In this document: piece by piece, positions 25,050-33,536 of the stretch | How positions within the stretch are numbered: the stretch's first letter is position 1 | Layout of the letters: every line of letters begins with the position of its first letter | The notes under the pieces: generated by a model | Told to the model about the DNA's origin: nothing | What the model saw: the letters and a program-made list of their open reading frames with translations, nothing else | Database searches by the model: none | DNA from: Bacteroidaceae bacterium | Lineage (GTDB): Bacteria > Bacteroidota > Bacteroidia > Bacteroidales > Bacteroidaceae | DNA length: 50,585 bases | NCBI GenBank assembly: GCA_017481875.1 | Contig: JAFUOP010000022.1 | Span: 1-50,585 of the forward strand | Direction: 5' to 3' | Program-made: the position numbers and the translations under genes

Positions 25050-26003
25050 ATGAAAACATTTGTTTATAACGAAATTGCAAAACTAAACATCTTTAATGCA
25101 GAAGCTATGAAGAAGACAAAAGAAACCGTTGGTACTGAGGAACCAACAATCACAGTACGCGCCACCACAAATGGCACAGAGGTGGAGTTTATTCCTGCTT
25201 TTACAGATTACAGTATGGAGCATCCCAAGAAGAAGGATGCCCTGTTGAAAAACACTGATGCAGACAAGCGAATGGAAGTAATCTTCCACTTCGCGACTCC
25301 AGAGGTGTTCTGGAACGAAGGTGTAACCCTTTTTGACAGGAATGGCAAGACTATTTCCAAAGATACCCCCAACGTACTTGTTGCTTGCGATATGGCAGAC
25401 ACCTATTGGAGATTATTCCTCGATGAGGTTCTGACAAATGTTCAGATACATCAGTTTGAATCAGTGCAGGAGTACGCACAGGTTGTTGGTAATTCAGTGT
25501 TGCTCAGTCGTGGTCTTAGCAATGTTGAGAAAGTTGGCTATGCGGCTTTAGCTACAGGCAACGAGGCATACAGAGAGGTGTTTGAGTTTGCGAAACGTAA
25601 CAATGTTCCAATGAATACAGCTCAACTCTACCTTGATTTACAGTTGAAGCCTGTGACAACTAACTTGATGTTGCTCGGTAAAGAGCCTAAGACTGTTCCT
25701 ACACTAGGACGTACACCAGATATGGCACAAGCACTGTACGAGCAGAACGAAAAAACATTTAGTCGTGGTGGTGCGACCAAGAGATATGCTATCCGTGTTG
25801 AGAATAGCATACTCAAGAATCAGAAGTACAACTTTGACGAGTTGATGGAAACATTACAGACCATCCCTGCTAATGAAATTGCAACAACAGAGTTGCAGGG
25901 TTGTGCAGAGAAGGAACTCTGCATTATGGAGACGCTTACGTCTTGGATGATTCAGTTACAGCGTGGGGAGCATAAGAAAAGAGAACTTGCCCCTGCTGCT
26001 TGA
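25050..26003 (+). CDS. Unknown element-borne protein, 317 aa
   Basis: No signal peptide or membrane segment. Codon use is more G+C-rich than in the rest of the element. Regions of note are TITVRATTNGTEVEFIP near residues 35-50, a helical stretch YAALATGNEAYREVFEFAKR at about 170-190, and RTPDMAQALYEQNEKTFSRG. Not recognised. The strong promoter, long leader and own terminator suggest separately controlled, perhaps high, expression. Confidence 0.72.
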   Translation: MKTFVYNEIAKLNIFNAEAMKKTKETVGTEEPTITVRATTNGTEVEFIPAFTDYSMEHPKKKDALLKNTDADKRMEVIFHFATPEVFWNEGVTLFDRNGKTISKDTPNVLVACDMADTYWRLFLDEVLTNVQIHQFESVQEYAQVVGNSVLLSRGLSNVEKVGYAALATGNEAYREVFEFAKRNNVPMNTAQLYLDLQLKPVTTNLMLLGKEPKTVPTLGRTPDMAQALYEQNEKTFSRGGATKRYAIRVENSILKNQKYNFDELMETLQTIPANEIATTELQGCAEKELCIMETLTSWMIQLQRGEHKKRELAPAA

Positions 26004-26013
26004 TGAACTGATA

Positions 26014-26042
26014 TAGAAGCCCATGTGAGAGGTGGGCTTCTA
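26014..26042 (+). terminator. Hairpin terminator
   Basis: TAGAAGCCCA (26014-26023) pairs perfectly with TGGGCTTCTA (26033-26042), just after the 317-aa gene. The T-tract is weak. Confidence 0.65.
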
Positions 26043-26172
26043 TTAACTCCAACTTTGGTTTGACCAACATTGATTATCAATGGCTGATAGAATCCCAAAA
26101 ACCGTCCTATAACACGCTAAAAGTCGGTGTTCAAATTAGGGTGTGTGGGGTGTTCTATTCAGAGGGGTTACT

Positions 26173-26198
26173 TACTAATACCTAAATACTAATACCTA
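26173..26198 (+). repeat. Two direct repeats before the winged-helix gene
   Basis: TACTAATACCTA occurs at 26173-26184 and 26187-26198, 14 bases apart. They lie 53 bases before a gene for a two-winged-helix protein and could be operator sites or residual iterons. Confidence 0.4.
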
Positions 26199-26250
26199 TT
26201 ATGAGAATTTATAGAGGACACCCCAAGCCTACCAAAACAACCCAACTCCA

Positions 26251-26865
26251 ATGTACAAGTACATCAGAATAACCGAACACATTGCCTGCAAATTGAAGCC
26301 AAAGGAAGCTTACTTGTTCTACTGTTTGGCACTTAATGCGGATTTGAAGACCTACTACTCAGATATTAAGCAAATTACTTTAGCTAATGAGTACGGAATC
26401 AAAGATACAGACCAAATAAGTGATTGGCTATACCATTTTCAGTCGTGTGGACTACTTACTGTAATTAAGACAAATATCAAAGGTCAATATGGAAGATTCC
26501 AAAGATGTAGATATAAACTCAACACAGAGCATTATGTCTTAATCTCTGAGCTATTACATAATGAACCCATCAGCAGACAGCTTAAAGGATTTCTGATATT
26601 GCTGAAATGCAAGTGTCTGAACGGTACAAACACAACTCTTTACAGTCAAAACCAATTAGCTAATGAGCTAAAGATAGGCAAATCCACCATATCAAATTAC
26701 CTATCCGAAGCGGAATCTAAAGGCTACATTCGTAGAGATCAAAAAGGCATACATCTTCTGAGAAATGACATATTCCTTATAGCTAATGCACCTCGACCAG
26801 ATTTCCGAAAAAAGGAAGCTAAAGCCGTACAACATGCCAAACTGAGAGATATTATAATAGACTGA
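26251..26865 (+). CDS. Protein with two winged-helix domains, possible replication or regulatory protein
   Basis: 204 aa, soluble. The first winged helix spans about 1-90 (TEHIACKLKPKEAYLFYCLA, then LANEYGIKDTDQISDWLYHF). The second is clearer at about 128-175: NQLANELKIGKSTISNYLSE followed by AESKGYIRRDQKG. Two tandem winged helices are the plan of plasmid initiators of the Rep_3/RepA kind and of some DnaD-like and regulatory proteins. Short direct repeats lie just upstream. Initiator or repressor of the element are both possible. Confidence 0.65.
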   Translation: MYKYIRITEHIACKLKPKEAYLFYCLALNADLKTYYSDIKQITLANEYGIKDTDQISDWLYHFQSCGLLTVIKTNIKGQYGRFQRCRYKLNTEHYVLISELLHNEPISRQLKGFLILLKCKCLNGTNTTLYSQNQLANELKIGKSTISNYLSEAESKGYIRRDQKGIHLLRNDIFLIANAPRPDFRKKEAKAVQHAKLRDIIID

Positions 26866-26868
26866 CAT

Positions 26869-26907
26869 AGAGCCGTAGGTAAGCAATTACTTATGGCTCT
26901 TACTTTT
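26869..26907 (+). terminator. Rho-independent terminator
   Basis: AGAGCC (26869-26874) pairs with GGCTCT (26895-26900), extended by GTAA/TTAC around a GCAA loop, then a T-rich run. Confidence 0.8.
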
Positions 26908-27225
26908 TAATGGGTACAGGAGAATATCGCCTATAAATGTCTGATTTGGAATATTCAGCAAAATCAATCTAATTAAAGGGATATATAACCCCTACTGAAA
27001 ATCATACATCGTTAACTATTGCCTATCAAGAGATAGAGATTTCTCCGAAAATACATCTGCTCTGTCTCGCTAAAAATGGCAATAGGTACTTGTATCAATC
27101 CCCCCTCCTTTAATTATCTACCCTCGACATTTATACAGAGATTTAAACTTGGTGGTGCATTACCCTTTTATTCCCCTCCTCATATTTGATATAAAAAGAA
27201 TTATTAACTATTAAATTTTATCAGT
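26908..27225. other. Intergenic region before the DUF3871 gene
   Basis: 318 bases, A+T-rich with a pyrimidine-rich stretch (near 27100-27125 and 27165-27182). No reading frame, clear promoter spacing or long inverted repeat was found. It could hold the element's origin or operator sequences, but nothing in it proves that. Confidence 0.4.
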
Positions 27226-28248
27226 ATGAGAGATTTGATTTTGATGCCTGTACAGGCAAGAGAAAAAATGAATTTAGCTCAATTCGCCGAAGATGCAACA
27301 GTTGTTTTGGAAGATAATAACCAACGTTTGCCAAACAATTTGCATTTCATTGAAGCTAATACTGTAGAAGTGGAATTTAACCATTTAGCTAATGAGTGTA
27401 TAACTCCTGTATTTGCAAAGGATAATGAATTGACAATAAATCATTCCCAATTTATTGATGCAGTCTGTGATGCTACAAAAGATTTCTTTAATGGTGAAAC
27501 GGTGTCTTTCCCAAATATCCGCGTATCGCATGTGATTAAGGGAAGAACACCCGAAGCTATTCATAAGAAAGCCAACGAACTGTTGGAGAGTGAGAAAACC
27601 ATTTATTACGAAAGATGTGCTTTCAGCATTGATATACCAACTATTTATGAAACGATAGAGGGAAATAAATTCAATCTTTCAATAGTTGGAGTAAGAGCCT
27701 ATAACCAAATGAATCTTTATTCTAAGAAAAGTCCAGAACTTTTTAAATTGGCTATAGGCTTTAAAAATCAAGTGTGTTGCAATATGTGCATTTTTACGGA
27801 CGGATATAAGGACGATTTGAAAGTTTCCAATGTCTCAGAACTCTATAATGGTGCATTGGAACTATTTAACAACTTTAACCCAGCCAAACAAATCCATTTA
27901 TTGCAAACTCTTGGGAATACAACGATGAGCGAACACCAATTTTGCCAAATTTTAGGTAGAATGAGGTTATATCAATGTTTGCCTAATATTATGCAAAAAC
28001 GATTGCCAAGAATGTTGCTGACAGATACGCAAATAAATTCTGTTGCAAAATCGTATATAAACGATGAACATTTCTGTGGCACAGGTGGAGTACTCAATAT
28101 GTGGAAGTTCTACAATCTCCTAACAGGAGCTAATAAGAGCAGTTATATAGATTCCTTCTTAGACCGTTCTTTAAACGCTACAGAAATGGCTGTAGGCATA
28201 AACATGGCATTACATGGTGATGAAAAATACAAATGGTTCATTGATTAA
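27226..28248 (+). CDS. DUF3871 family protein
   Basis: 340 aa, soluble. The order of conserved-looking segments (NNLHFIEANTVEVEFNHLAN, NIRVSHVIKGRTPEAIHKKA, YYERCAFSIDIPTIYETIEG, LSIVGVRAYNQMNLY, FCGTGGVLNMWKFYNLLTGA) matches, from memory, DUF3871, found in Bacteroidota prophages and mobile elements. The middle resembles phage/plasmid proteins of the DUF932 type. Biochemical role unknown; a role in element replication or anti-defence is speculation. A 42-aa membrane peptide gene begins 2 bases after it. Confidence 0.8.
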   Translation: MRDLILMPVQAREKMNLAQFAEDATVVLEDNNQRLPNNLHFIEANTVEVEFNHLANECITPVFAKDNELTINHSQFIDAVCDATKDFFNGETVSFPNIRVSHVIKGRTPEAIHKKANELLESEKTIYYERCAFSIDIPTIYETIEGNKFNLSIVGVRAYNQMNLYSKKSPELFKLAIGFKNQVCCNMCIFTDGYKDDLKVSNVSELYNGALELFNNFNPAKQIHLLQTLGNTTMSEHQFCQILGRMRLYQCLPNIMQKRLPRMLLTDTQINSVAKSYINDEHFCGTGGVLNMWKFYNLLTGANKSSYIDSFLDRSLNATEMAVGINMALHGDEKYKWFID

Positions 28249-28250
28249 TT

Positions 28251-28379
28251 ATGAAAGATACTGTATTAATCATTAAAACCGTTATAATTATTTTAGCGGT
28301 TGTGGTTTTGTGTTTTGCATTTCCGCCTTTTTTCTTGTTATTGCTTATCGCGTATATGGTTTTTACAAATATTCGCTAA
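28251..28379 (+). CDS. 42-aa single-pass membrane peptide
   Basis: ATG at 28251 starts two bases after the DUF3871 stop. The product is MKDTVLIIKT followed by about 27 hydrophobic residues (VVLCFAFPPFFLLLLIAY) and ends TNIR. A perfect inverted-repeat terminator follows within six bases, so the gene is neatly framed. It could be a small membrane effector or holin-like peptide; no family recognised. Confidence 0.6.
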   Translation: MKDTVLIIKTVIIILAVVVLCFAFPPFFLLLLIAYMVFTNIR

Positions 28380-28384
28380 TTAAC

Positions 28385-28448
28385 AAAGTGAATGTTCTGT
28401 TGAGTATCAATGCTTTAATAAGATGATGCTTTTAAGAACATTCACTTT
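28385..28448 (+). terminator. Long-stem terminator
   Basis: AAAGTGAATGTTCT (28385-28398) pairs perfectly with AGAACATTCACTTT (28435-28448), followed by T-rich sequence. The 36-base loop is long, so it could also be a protein-binding inverted repeat. Confidence 0.7.
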
Positions 28449-28476
28449 TATTTTTTAATCTTCAAAACTGAATATT

Positions 28477-29064
28477 ATGGGACTGAAATATTCTACAACA
28501 ACAGCCGATTTTTTAGAATGGGAAATTGCTATGAGCCTTATAAGAAAATTGGCAAAAGATGAAAATTATAAAATGTCGCTTCTTGTTGCACTTGGCTGTT
28601 TCACAGGATTACGAATATCTGATATTCTTGCTTTACGTTGGAATCAGATATTAAAGACTAATGAATTTACAATATTTGAGAAAAAAACAGGTAAAAAAAG
28701 AATCATTCGTTTGAATCAGCAATTACAGAAGCATATTGAAGAATGTTATAAACATATAAAGCCGATAGGGGATAAAGCACCTATATTGGTAAGTCAAAAA
28801 GGAACGGTTTTTTCTATTCAAAGAATTAACGTTATTTTTAAGGAAATAAAGAAAAGGTATCGGCTTAAGATAAATAACTTTTCTTGCCACTCACTTAGAA
28901 AAACATTCGGGCGACAGGTTTATAATATGAATAATGAAAATTCTGAACTGGCATTAGTTAAACTCATGGAATTATTTAATCATAGTTCCGTAGCCATAAC
29001 TAAGCGATATTTAGGACTAAGACAAGAGGAGATTTTAGAAACTTATGATTGTCTTAGTTTCTGA
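28477..29064 (+). CDS. Minimal tyrosine recombinase
   Basis: 195 aa, a tyrosine-recombinase catalytic domain with almost no N-terminal DNA-binding domain. Catalytic signature is complete: Arg in FTGLRISDIL (near residue 50), Lys in EKKTGKKR, HxxR in CHSLRKTF, and FNHSS..KRYLGL with the terminal Tyr. Unlike the integrase at the left end, the first Arg is present. Recombinases of this size occur on Bacteroidota plasmids and phages and can resolve multimers or invert DNA. It lies mid-element, flanked by terminators. Confidence 0.85.
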   Translation: MGLKYSTTTADFLEWEIAMSLIRKLAKDENYKMSLLVALGCFTGLRISDILALRWNQILKTNEFTIFEKKTGKKRIIRLNQQLQKHIEECYKHIKPIGDKAPILVSQKGTVFSIQRINVIFKEIKKRYRLKINNFSCHSLRKTFGRQVYNMNNENSELALVKLMELFNHSSVAITKRYLGLRQEEILETYDCLSF

Positions 29065-29070
29065 TTTTAT

Positions 29071-29108
29071 AAAGTGGCTTTTCTCAGATTAGCCACTTTG
29101 TTTTTTTT
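29071..29108 (+). terminator. Rho-independent terminator
   Basis: AAAGTGGC (29071-29078) pairs with GCCACTTT (29092-29099), followed by G and eight T. Confidence 0.88.
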
Positions 29109-29187
29109 ATGCTAACGAATGTTGTAATCTATCGGTAATAGATATTGACATGAATTAGGATTAAAAACAGAAATTACTGTATTTAGA

Positions 29188-29216
29188 TTGGGGTATCCAT
29201 TTTTTTGCTATATTTG
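29188..29216 (+). promoter_or_regulatory. Promoter of the structured leader
   Basis: TATATTTG at 29209-29216 fits TAnnTTTG. TTGG at 29188-29191 is a possible -33 element, though the 17-base gap is short. Confidence 0.5.
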
Positions 29217-29523
29217 CAACAATTCAGTACCGCAGTGGCGGTATGGGATGACTTTTTTACAAAAGGTGTTATTGAAATTATCTTCTGTAATGAAATTCTC
29301 GCAAAATTCCATTTAGAGTGAAGATGATAACAGTAGCACCACATCATTGGTATGTATAGCCAATATTGGCTTTTGACATAACCTTTGGTGTGGGTTGCTA
29401 TTGTTTTATCCACTCTAAAGGCAATGCGAGAAGCCTCATTACAGGATAAAGCAATAAAGTTCCCACACCTTATTTTTTTATCTGCTTTCTTCTGGGAATT
29501 GGTTGGCGTAATCTTCAAGGAAT
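29217..29523 (+). ncRNA. Structured 300-base leader or small RNA candidate
   Basis: No convincing gene. TACCGC/GCGGTA hairpin at about 29228-29243. A long-range pair GGTGTGGG (near 29388-29395) with CCCACACC (near 29461-29468), with extra pairing of TATTG and CAATA inside. It starts at a promoter-like element and runs to the ATG at 29524. No known RNA family is recognised; it may be a regulatory leader or an independent RNA. Confidence 0.35.
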
Positions 29524-30102
29524 ATGGAAAAAATCTCAAGAAAAGAAGCTTTTGATTGTACTCTTGCTCTTTACGCTTCTATTATCAACGCATTAAATGA
29601 AGTAAAAGAAAAATTATATGATTATGCTTTGATTCTACTAAAACACTCATCATCTCCAGTCATTTGCCTAAAGCCAGGCAAAAACTTTGAGTGGAATCAA
29701 ATTGAACATGGAGAAAACACTTATGCTTTTATACCTATACTGCATAACTATATTGCTGAAACCACATTGAAACATTGTGGAACAGATAGCGAATATTATG
29801 ATATACCATGTTCATTTGAAAAATTCAATGCCTACGAACACCCTTGCTCTTGGATAAAGGAAGTTTTAACAAAGAAATATCTTCAACTTACTTATTGGGG
29901 AGGTACACTTATGGATAATAAATTAGAGTATGATTCATCTTTTCTTTCAAAAACTCATTCAACTTGGGTTTGTGCAAAAGTTGATGATGTAACTATATAT
30001 TTTCCTTATTATACTCAAGCAGAAAGAGAAAAGGCTTTCAATAAACTTGGTGATTTTTACACGAAAATGACTCAACAATATTGGGGGAATTTTATGGTTT
30101 AA
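29524..30102 (+). CDS. Unknown element-borne protein, 192 aa
   Basis: No signal peptide or membrane segment. Starts with a helix (RKEAFDCTLALYASIINALN), has an aromatic-rich middle (YIAETTLKHCGTDSEYYDIP) and ends with a helix (YTQAEREKAFNKLGDFYTKM). Not recognised. First gene after the structured leader, and probably the start of the cargo transcript. Confidence 0.65.
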   Translation: MEKISRKEAFDCTLALYASIINALNEVKEKLYDYALILLKHSSSPVICLKPGKNFEWNQIEHGENTYAFIPILHNYIAETTLKHCGTDSEYYDIPCSFEKFNAYEHPCSWIKEVLTKKYLQLTYWGGTLMDNKLEYDSSFLSKTHSTWVCAKVDDVTIYFPYYTQAEREKAFNKLGDFYTKMTQQYWGNFMV

Positions 30103-30149
30103 CACTATTATTTAGAAAATGTTACTATAACGTATAAATTATATAACAC

Positions 30150-30617
30150 ATGAGTACTGTTACTATAAGGAATTATAATTTCCCTATTCGTTTCTCATAT
30201 AAGGGATGGAATGTTGAGATTAAAGACGAAACAGGTCTTTTTAGTATGAAAGACTTGAAAGTAAGAGTTAAAATGCAAGTAGATACTGATGGACTTAGCA
30301 ATAATATAGCCCATGCTCTTGCAAGAGCTATAAAAATAAAAGAAAAGCAAAATAGTTTCTTCGGAATGTATGGAATGCAGTCAATACAAGAAGACCCAGA
30401 AGTATATCAGAGAGAGTATTGTCGCATTGCAAAATTAGCTAATGAATTTGCCAGAAGAAAGGGGACGGTTGATTATACATTAAGTACTAATGGAGGTATG
30501 TTAGATAGATTCTTTGGACAGAATATCAGTGCTGTAGAGAATATGTGTCAAAAGGTTGTTGAAAATATTGATAGAGTCTATGGGGATGTACAGAATGAAT
30601 TTCTTAAAACACTTTAA
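30150..30617 (+). CDS. Unknown element-borne protein, 155 aa
   Basis: Soluble. An N-terminal beta region (NYNFPIRFSYKGWNVEIKDE) is followed by helices (NIAHALARAIKIKEKQNSFF, EYCRIAKLANEFARRKG) and a C-terminal helix. Not recognised. 47 bases after the previous gene and 11 before the zinc-ribbon gene. Confidence 0.65.
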   Translation: MSTVTIRNYNFPIRFSYKGWNVEIKDETGLFSMKDLKVRVKMQVDTDGLSNNIAHALARAIKIKEKQNSFFGMYGMQSIQEDPEVYQREYCRIAKLANEFARRKGTVDYTLSTNGGMLDRFFGQNISAVENMCQKVVENIDRVYGDVQNEFLKTL

Positions 30618-30628
30618 TAACTAAAAAT

Positions 30629-30907
30629 ATGGAATTGATTGTTGCTTTGGCATTTGGTGCTTTGATTTGGTTCTTGTGTAGTTCTTTTAGGACTGCTGTT
30701 GATGATGTAAAATACCCACATAAGACTTGTCCGTTTTGCGGTAACGAAGTGTCTGGTCATAAAGATTATGTTGCAGTACAAGGAAATTCATTCGTTAATT
30801 ATACCTGTTCAAAATGTGGTGCATATAATAACAAAAGTACCGATATTTGGTATCGTAAGAAAGGAAATAATAGTTCTGATATAGAAATGAGGGTAGGTAC
30901 AAGATAA
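30629..30907 (+). CDS. Small membrane protein with zinc ribbon
   Basis: 92 aa. One N-terminal membrane segment (LIVALAFGALIWFLCSS, residues 3-19) and a zinc ribbon with CPFC at about 35-38 and CSKC at about 61-64. The ribbon lies outside the membrane segment in a polar tail. Function unknown. Confidence 0.65.
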   Translation: MELIVALAFGALIWFLCSSFRTAVDDVKYPHKTCPFCGNEVSGHKDYVAVQGNSFVNYTCSKCGAYNNKSTDIWYRKKGNNSSDIEMRVGTR

Positions 30908-30938
30908 GACGAGAAATATTTATATTATTAAGTATCGG

Positions 30939-31118
30939 TTGCATAGCTTGCATACTAACAAAGTAATTAACAATAGATACGACTTTACAATTTTAGGTGA
31001 ATTATATTTTACAAAACAAGATGTCCGAAATCAATGCTATTTCTGGAGAATTGACAGCGCACCACTCGGTTGGCAGAAGATGTTCTACTTGAATCCAATT
31101 GATTATTTAGACAAATGA
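30939..31118 (+). CDS. Short reading frame without ATG, coupled to the next gene
   Basis: A frame open from 30897 to TGA 31116-31118 reads like protein: RYDFTILGELYFTKQDVRNQ, then CYFWRIDSAPLGWQKMFYLN and PIDYLDK. It has no ATG near its start; TTG at 30939 is the best candidate. Its stop overlaps the next gene's start as ATGA, typical of translational coupling. Either a real small gene with a rare start or the 3' remnant of a truncated gene. Confidence 0.4.
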   Translation: MHSLHTNKVINNRYDFTILGELYFTKQDVRNQCYFWRIDSAPLGWQKMFYLNPIDYLDK

Positions 31119-31609
31119 CAAATATACTCTTCTACATAATATCGTTAATCTTTTTCGCCTGTTGTGGGATAATGACACTGCTTGGTAAACTGTTTGGATG
31201 GACATACAACGAAGCTTGTGTTTACGTCAATCTGTACCTACAATATGCAGTGCTGATGCTATCTGCATTATCAGTTATCTATGTAGCGGTAAAGAAGTTG
31301 AGACAAGGGATTACAAGACGTAGAATAGCAGTGCTTATATTGACCGTTTTATACAATGTGCCATTTGTGCTATTGGGCATCTTCTTGTTCAACAGATATG
31401 GGAATATGGATTGCGATACAGCATTTGCAATTTGCCGTGACGACCTTTATGCATTAGGTACACATCTTGACATTCCAACAAATATGCCACATTATAAAAA
31501 AGGCTGGACTGAGTACTATATTGTAAATCTTATTATTTTTGTGGTACTTTACCTGTTGGCTCTGTTTGCTAATTGGTTGATAAAACGGATTATCAAAAAA
31601 CACGCATAG
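31115..31609 (+). CDS. Four-segment membrane protein
   Basis: 164 aa with hydrophobic segments at about 4-24, 38-55, 68-92 and 134-156, and a short polar loop between the last two (NRYGNMDCDTAFAICRDDLY). Not recognised. Starts in an ATGA overlap with the preceding frame. First of four membrane or exported cargo genes in a row, an arrangement also seen for immunity-type genes; that role is only suggested. Confidence 0.65.
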   Translation: MTNILFYIISLIFFACCGIMTLLGKLFGWTYNEACVYVNLYLQYAVLMLSALSVIYVAVKKLRQGITRRRIAVLILTVLYNVPFVLLGIFLFNRYGNMDCDTAFAICRDDLYALGTHLDIPTNMPHYKKGWTEYYIVNLIIFVVLYLLALFANWLIKRIIKKHA

Positions 31610-31635
31610 CACAAATATTTAATGAAACGCTTTCT

Positions 31636-32229
31636 ATGAAAATTGCGAAGAAATTACTGATTATATTAGCTATAGTGGTTGCTCTTGTTTTGGGGAATGG
31701 GTGCTATTGGTTATTTTCCGATATTCAGACTGAATGTGTAGGGAAAATATCAAAAGGAGAGTCTATATCTTTATATGACAAATTTAGCATTTCAACATTA
31801 CATTTAGGAATGTGTACTGTTGGTTCTTTATATTGTGCAGAAGCGGCTTGGGCTAATTTCAAAATGATAATAACTGATAATGACACTATTTATCTACACT
31901 CCGATGCTTGGCTTACTCCTAAAATCAAAAATCGTTTTAAGAATGGTCAATTAGGCAGAATGGCTTGGAATGGAGATGTTGATTACGCTTTCAATTCACC
32001 AGAGAAAGATGGAGCAATACTTCTAAATTGGTGCATATTAAACGAGCAAGTTATTAACGGTAAGTCGTGCTACACAGCAGAGTGTGATTATACTTGGAAA
32101 GTTCCTAGCAAAACAACTTTTAAAATAGCTGATAACTTCTCAATAGTTCTTTACGAACAACTGTTTTATGAGCTTGAAAAAATAGGTTTATTACATCCAT
32201 TTAAACTAATATGTTATTATGAAAAGTAA
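31636..32229 (+). CDS. Unknown exported or membrane-anchored protein
   Basis: Start chosen at ATG 31636 because it places a hydrophobic signal or anchor (KKLLIILAIVVALVLGNGCY) at the N-terminus; an upstream ATG at 31573 overlaps the previous gene. About 197 aa. The mature part is beta-rich (IITDNDTIYLHSDAWLTPK, CYTAECDYTWKVPSKTTF). GNGC resembles a lipobox. Family not recognised. It overlaps the next gene by 11 bases. Confidence 0.6.
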   Translation: MKIAKKLLIILAIVVALVLGNGCYWLFSDIQTECVGKISKGESISLYDKFSISTLHLGMCTVGSLYCAEAAWANFKMIITDNDTIYLHSDAWLTPKIKNRFKNGQLGRMAWNGDVDYAFNSPEKDGAILLNWCILNEQVINGKSCYTAECDYTWKVPSKTTFKIADNFSIVLYEQLFYELEKIGLLHPFKLICYYEK

Positions 32230-32917
32230 AATCAAAAAGAACCTTTGGTGGATAATTTCCTCTATAATCCTGTATATTCCTCTTGCAGGTGGCTTCTGCT
32301 ACATACAAGCAACGTTAAGTGAAAAGCTATCTTTTGGTGCAATATCTTTTGTGTTTCTATTCCTTATTTTAGCAATAATAGGAGTCGTTGCAAACAGAAT
32401 CAAGAAAATCATTCTGAAAGCCTTATGGATAATATTGGGATTACTGATATATGCTATAGGCTGGATATTTACATTTCTTTTCATAGCCATCTCTATGCCC
32501 ATTACAGAAGAAGACGTTAACAGCCGTAAAGAAAGTTTTCGTGATATGATATATCGCGAATTCGATGCAACGGACTATTTAGACAGTATTATCGGAATTC
32601 AATTACCACAATACAAGATTGTAGATTCAGAATGCACCTATGTAACCTTTCCACCAACAGAAACTGAATACAACGTTAATTTAAAGATATATTTCGAGGA
32701 AGGCGTGCCAACCTCTGTTTGGAAGGAAATTCAAGGAAGAGCTTCAAACAAAGCGTCCAATCCGCTTTCAGACTGCGAGGTAATAAATGAATGGGGATTT
32801 TCCGAGGATAATATTGAGATAATCTGTTATAGACAGGAGGATGCAAATAATGTCGGTTGCACTGTCACATTCAAGTCCAATTGCGATACCATATATGTAA
32901 CCTGCTATAAATGGTAA
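32219..32917 (+). CDS. Unknown membrane protein, 232 aa
   Basis: Three hydrophobic segments in the first 95 residues (LWWIISSIILYIPLAGGFCY, FVFLFLILAIIGVVA, LWIILGLLIYAIGWIFTFLF), then a polar domain of about 135 residues with a strand pattern ending NCDTIYVTCYKW. Starts inside the previous gene's end, so translation is coupled. Not recognised. Confidence 0.65.
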   Translation: MKSKIKKNLWWIISSIILYIPLAGGFCYIQATLSEKLSFGAISFVFLFLILAIIGVVANRIKKIILKALWIILGLLIYAIGWIFTFLFIAISMPITEEDVNSRKESFRDMIYREFDATDYLDSIIGIQLPQYKIVDSECTYVTFPPTETEYNVNLKIYFEEGVPTSVWKEIQGRASNKASNPLSDCEVINEWGFSEDNIEIICYRQEDANNVGCTVTFKSNCDTIYVTCYKW

Positions 32918-32939
32918 CTCTATTTCTGGACTTCTGATT

Positions 32940-33536
32940 ATGAAACGCTTTCTGTTACTCCTTTGTCTTGTCTCTTTATGCTTGGGAATAGTTTATATAC
33001 ATTTTGAGAAAAAGGTAACTCGATTTGACTTGCCAAAGGGTGAACTAAAATGGTCGAACAAGAGACCGCAAAATGCCAAGATGTGCATCCCAGCCGCTTT
33101 TACTGATGAACACGGACAAATTCTTGGGGCATACAGGATAAATGGAAAGACCTATGAAGCAAACAAAACAATGGTAATGAGAGTCTCCTTAAAAGGGGAT
33201 ATGTTCTTTATCAGTAGGAAATGGATGGGCGACAACGGTTTCCAGCAACTGACATTGGTTAATAATTCAAAAGCAATGAAGTTCCACGATAAGCGGAAAT
33301 ATATACGCAGAGCTTTATGTAAAGACAAGGACGGTGCTTTTATATTGCAGTCCAATTACCCAATGACAATGTCCGATTTTGCTTTAGAGTGTGGCAAACG
33401 CTGTACCAATGCAACCTACCTTGATATGGGAGAATTTGGTTACGGATATATCAAAAACGGATTGTTCACAAGACCACTCTACATTTGGGGATATTTCACA
33501 AGGCATAAACAGACCAATTGGTTATATATTGAATAG
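32940..33536 (+). CDS. Exported protein, possibly phosphodiester-glycosidase-like
   Basis: 198 aa with a signal or anchor (LLLLCLVSLCLGIVY). The segment AFILQSNYPMTMSDFALECG followed by CTNATYLDMGEFGYGYIKNG resembles the T-x-x-x-[FL]-A-x-x-x, N-A-x-x-L-D-[GM] core of phosphodiester glycosidases (NAGPA/DUF2233), with the GGGSS loop lost. The match is weak. Last gene of the cargo run; about 400 bases without a gene follow before the element's right end. Confidence 0.5.
   Translation: MKRFLLLLCLVSLCLGIVYIHFEKKVTRFDLPKGELKWSNKRPQNAKMCIPAAFTDEHGQILGAYRINGKTYEANKTMVMRVSLKGDMFFISRKWMGDNGFQQLTLVNNSKAMKFHDKRKYIRRALCKDKDGAFILQSNYPMTMSDFALECGKRCTNATYLDMGEFGYGYIKNGLFTRPLYIWGYFTRHKQTNWLYIE

Noticed and set aside
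29217-29523. Retron or diversity-generating element
   Set aside because: No reverse transcriptase gene is present anywhere in the window, so the structured leader cannot be assigned to either.
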